A DNA stretch of 7,821 bases from an uncultured Oscillospiraceae bacterium. Its GTDB lineage: Bacteria > Bacillota > Clostridia > Oscillospirales > Oscillospiraceae. The translations under genes and the position numbers were made by a program. Under the pieces are notes generated by a model. That model saw nothing but the letters and a program-made list of their open reading frames with translations, was not told the origin of the DNA and made no database searches. Of the stretch, positions 6,598 through 7,821 are shown piece after piece. Location of the stretch: positions 1 to 7,821 of the forward strand of contig CAKTEZ010000039.1 of assembly GCA_934553255.1 (NCBI GenBank), given 5' to 3'. Position 1 is the first letter of the stretch. Each line of letters starts with the position of its first letter.

Positions 6598-6762
6598 ATG
6601 ACTGTCCTTGCAATCATGACCGGCAGTTTTGAAAACGAAATCCTGCGTGCAAACAAGTCCACGCTGATGCTCTTCTGCGGAAACGAGCTGTTCGGCTCTG
6701 TCGTCGCACCTGCCTCCAAGGCGGCGAACGAGGTGTTTATCGAAGAAACACTCGCACAATAA
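6598..6762 (+). pseudogene. Thioredoxin-like N-terminal remnant lacking the CxxC motif
   Basis: From the ATG at 6598 (AAGG a few bases upstream) the frame gives 54 residues: MTVLAIMTGSFENEIL, then NKSTLMLF and later VVAP. This follows the first half of thioredoxin, where the usual run is T-x-x-x-F-x-x-E-V-L, then P-V-L-V-D-F-W, then WCGPCK-x-x-AP. Here the active-site stretch reads CGNELFGSVVAP, one residue short and without the CxxC pair, and the frame stops at TAA (6760-6762), about half the usual length of roughly 105. No C-terminal half is found downstream in any frame. It therefore cannot be a working thioredoxin. It is most likely a decayed gene; a small novel protein is possible but less likely. 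The match is by pattern memory only, so confidence is moderate. Confidence 0.5.
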
Positions 6763-7039
6763 GAAGTCGATGACAGAGCTGGTGGGGATCAGCAGAGACG
6801 GCGCAAGTTATTCTTTGTCTCTGCCAGCGCAACTGATTGCACCCGAGACTTCTGTGGATTATTCCCCCTGCATATTGCCAAATATGCCGCAAACAGGTGT
6901 ATTTGCAGCACAAATCTAAGCATTCCTTTTTGCGCCGCACCCCTTTGACTGCATGTTTGCCCACAGACAGTACGGAAAGAGCCAAAGAGCACCGGAGAGG
7001 AAGTTATTTCTTTTCCGGTGCTCTGTTTTCCTGTGGGAC
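6763..7039. other. Non-coding stretch with hairpins between the thioredoxin-like and integrase remnants
   Basis: No reading frame here looks coding. A 49-codon frame at 6770-6919 has no recognisable motif and no ribosome site. The stretch holds three inverted repeats: GCAGAGAC/GTCTCTGC (6792-6799 with 6817-6824), GCATATT/AATATGC (6870-6876 with 6881-6887) and the strong terminator-like stem at 6986-7024. The loops of the first and third are similar (AAGTTATTCTTT and AAGTTATTTCTTTT), which hints at a shared origin. Confidence 0.5.
6986..7030 (+). terminator. Strong hairpin terminator at the integrase 3' end
   Basis: AGAGCACCGGA (6986-6996) pairs perfectly with TCCGGTGCTCT (7014-7024). In plus-strand RNA the stem continues inward through six more pairs, two of them G-U, to a five-base loop GTTAT (7003-7007). 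GTTTTC follows on the plus strand and TTGGCTCTTTCC on the minus strand. It lies 16 nt beyond the integrase stop, so it probably ended integrase transcription in the original element. Pairing is better in the plus direction. Confidence 0.55.
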
Positions 7040-7461
7040 TTATCGAACCTGCGCCATGAAGCTGCCCATTTTCTCCGTGACCTTTTGCTGCATCTGTCGC
7101 GTGGCGTGCTTGGCGGGCTCCTGTTTCAGCAGTTCCACGGCGTCCTGTGGAATGGACACCGTAGAGCTTTTGCAAGTCGCGGGTAGTGAGCTTATTCAGC
7201 GGGATATCCCCGATGGCTGGGATGATATGCTGTTCGATGTTCCGGCGATAGTAATTCATGGTGGATGGGCGGATATGCGGTTTGGCGTAGAGCTCATACC
7301 GGCCCCGCAGCCATGTTGCGGCTGTGTACTCATTTGCTCGGCTGATATCCATCGCTTGGCTTTCCTCAATGGCTTTCTTTAGCTTTGCCTTGCATTCAGC
7401 CTGTGTTTTGCCGAGTACATTTTTTGATAATGCGCTTTCCTGTCTCGGGGTTGCAGCCTAG
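7040..7461 (-). pseudogene. Tyrosine integrase (phage/ICE type), decayed by internal deletions and frameshifts
   Basis: Pieces of one tyrosine recombinase occur in order but in three frames. First is LGCNPETGKRIIKK (about 7461-7420), the arm-type N-terminus. After a frame change at a six-A run (7420-7425) come GKTQAECKAKLKKAIEES, then TAATWLRGRYELYAKPHIRPS and TTRDLQKLY (to about 7161), which make up the SAM-like core-binding domain. At about 7160 the sequence jumps to VSIPQDAVELLKQE, a segment normally some 150 residues later in the catalytic domain. At about 7105 it jumps again to HATRQMQQ and MGSFMAQV, the usual C-terminal tail, ending at TAA (7040-7042). The catalytic Arg, the H-x-x-R box and the Tyr all fall in deleted parts, so it cannot recombine DNA. 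The extreme N-terminus is replaced by the LivG remnant. Family recognition is strong; the deleted lengths are from memory of intact relatives. Confidence 0.85.
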
Positions 7462-7538
7462 TGCTCAGCTACGGCAAGAAGATCGCCGAAGGGACGCCGG
7501 AAGAAGTCAAGAGCAACAAGCAGGTCATCGAGACCTAA
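7461..7538 (+). pseudogene. livG: C-terminal fragment of LivG-type branched-chain amino acid ABC transporter ATPase
   Basis: The frame reads VLSYGKKIAEGTPEEVKSN, then KQVIET and TAA (7536-7538). This is the conserved end of LivG, where relatives have YGK-x-IAEGTPEEV and then VIEAYLG. Only about 25 residues remain of a roughly 255-residue protein; the Walker motifs, the ABC signature and the usual YLG ending are gone. Similarity stops abruptly at about 7460, exactly where the minus-strand integrase similarity begins. The fragment cannot be functional. The call rests on a short but characteristic tail. Confidence 0.75.
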
Positions 7539-7647
7539 GGTCGTGGATCGCAGCTATGTGTTTGAAACCGGGAGGATCGTGCTGAGCGACACGGCGGAGA
7601 ATCTGCGCGGAAACGATGTCGTGCAGAACGCCTACCTCGGCGCGTGA
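7537..7647 (+). pseudogene. livF: C-terminal fragment of LivF-type branched-chain amino acid ABC transporter ATPase
   Basis: In a frame shifted by one from the LivG tail the sequence reads KVVDRSYVFETGRIVLS, then NDVVQNAYLGA and TGA (7645-7647). This matches the conserved LivF C-terminus (A-D-R-A-Y-V-L-E-x-G-R-I-V and K-A-Y-L-G). Normally livF follows livG and its first 200 or so residues, with the ATP-binding motifs, would lie between; here the two tails are joined directly at about 7536. One internal deletion running from the end of livG to near the end of livF explains this. The remnant is not functional by itself. Confidence 0.8.
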
Positions 7648-7821
7648 CCGCATTCTTCGCACGACCGACGCCATCGTCAGGCGCGGCATTTCCCTGCCGG
7701 TGGAAATTATCGCTCCGGCATGATATGATAAGCTTGAAGAAAAGTTTTCCTGTCCACGCAATGAACGGCGATTTTTGTTGTCTATATAGGTGAAAGGCCT
7801 TTACGCAGAGAGAAGGGAGGG
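7648..7821 (+). other. Tail of the window: possible remnant, then leader and ribosome site of the next gene
   Basis: A plus frame at 7646-7723 reads RILRTTDAIVRRGISLP, then VEIIAPA and TGA. It looks protein-like, but I cannot assign it, and it may be another gene end. Bases 7724-7807 show no gene. The last bases, AGAGAGAAGGGAGGG (7807-7821), contain a strong Shine-Dalgarno-like run, so a plus-strand gene probably starts just past the edge. TATATA at 7784-7789 has no convincing -35 partner. Confidence 0.4.

Noticed and set aside
6870..6887. Small inverted repeat GCATATT-GCCA-AATATGC
   Set aside because: It is short and A/T-rich, with no T tract or gene context; listed only within the non-coding stretch.
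6770..6919. A 49-residue plus-strand frame after the thioredoxin-like remnant
   Set aside because: It has no ribosome site and no motif, and it does not continue the thioredoxin fold. Its length is expected by chance.
6837..7382. Plus-strand 181-codon frame over the integrase remnant
   Set aside because: It is a shadow frame with Cys-rich random composition. The minus strand carries recognisable integrase segments.
7764..7770. GAACGGC resembling the operator heptamer near the window end
   Set aside because: It is a single imperfect copy without a partner 20 bp away and without a clear promoter.
7784..7789. TATATA as a possible -10 element for the next gene
   Set aside because: No acceptable -35 lies 16-18 nt upstream.
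7794..7803. Palindrome AAAGGCCTTT
   Set aside because: Ten bases with no loop, and nothing around it suggests a site; likely chance.

Overview
The window suggests a GC-rich Firmicute of the gut Clostridia type (Oscillospiraceae or a relative). This rests on the typical clostridial lipoprotein signal of the binding protein (MKKFLSLLLALIM, lipobox before C), strong AAGGAG-type ribosome binding sites, GC-rich codon choice, and an integrase remnant of a kind common in these bacteria. No species can be named from the sequence alone.

Layout. Bases 1-100 hold the apparent 3' end of an unidentified plus-strand gene whose stop codon lies inside the loop of an intrinsic terminator. Bases 127-3778 (minus strand) form one operon: a TAXI-family TRAP binding lipoprotein (first gene), a DUF1850 protein, and a fused DctQ-DctM TRAP permease. 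A GC-rich hairpin with a short T tract separates the first two genes; the last two overlap by 8 nt at a GTG start. Bases 3779-4062 are a divergent control region. Bases 4063-6470 (plus strand) encode a LytS-type 5TM sensor histidine kinase and a LytTR response regulator, 14 nt apart.

The control region is the most informative non-coding part. It holds a good sigma-A-like promoter for each direction. Between them is a perfect direct repeat, GAACGGT-N13-GAACGGT (20-bp period, about two helical turns), just upstream of the -35 element of the transporter operon. That is the geometry expected of a LytTR activator site. The simplest reading is a sense-and-import module: the kinase perceives a small molecule or the membrane state, the regulator binds the repeat, and the operon for an Na+- or H+-driven TRAP importer is switched on. 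The substrate is not visible in the sequence.

Bases 6471-7821 are of a different kind: about 1.35 kb with no intact gene. They contain a thioredoxin-like N-terminus without its CxxC, several hairpins, a tyrosine integrase cut down by at least two internal deletions and spread over three frames, and the C-terminal tails of LivG and LivF (branched-chain amino acid ABC transporter ATPases) joined directly. The integrase and LivG remnants abut within a few bases in opposite orientation. This is a gene graveyard left by an excised or decayed mobile element, or less likely an assembly chimera. The last bases look like the ribosome binding site of a gene starting just beyond the window.
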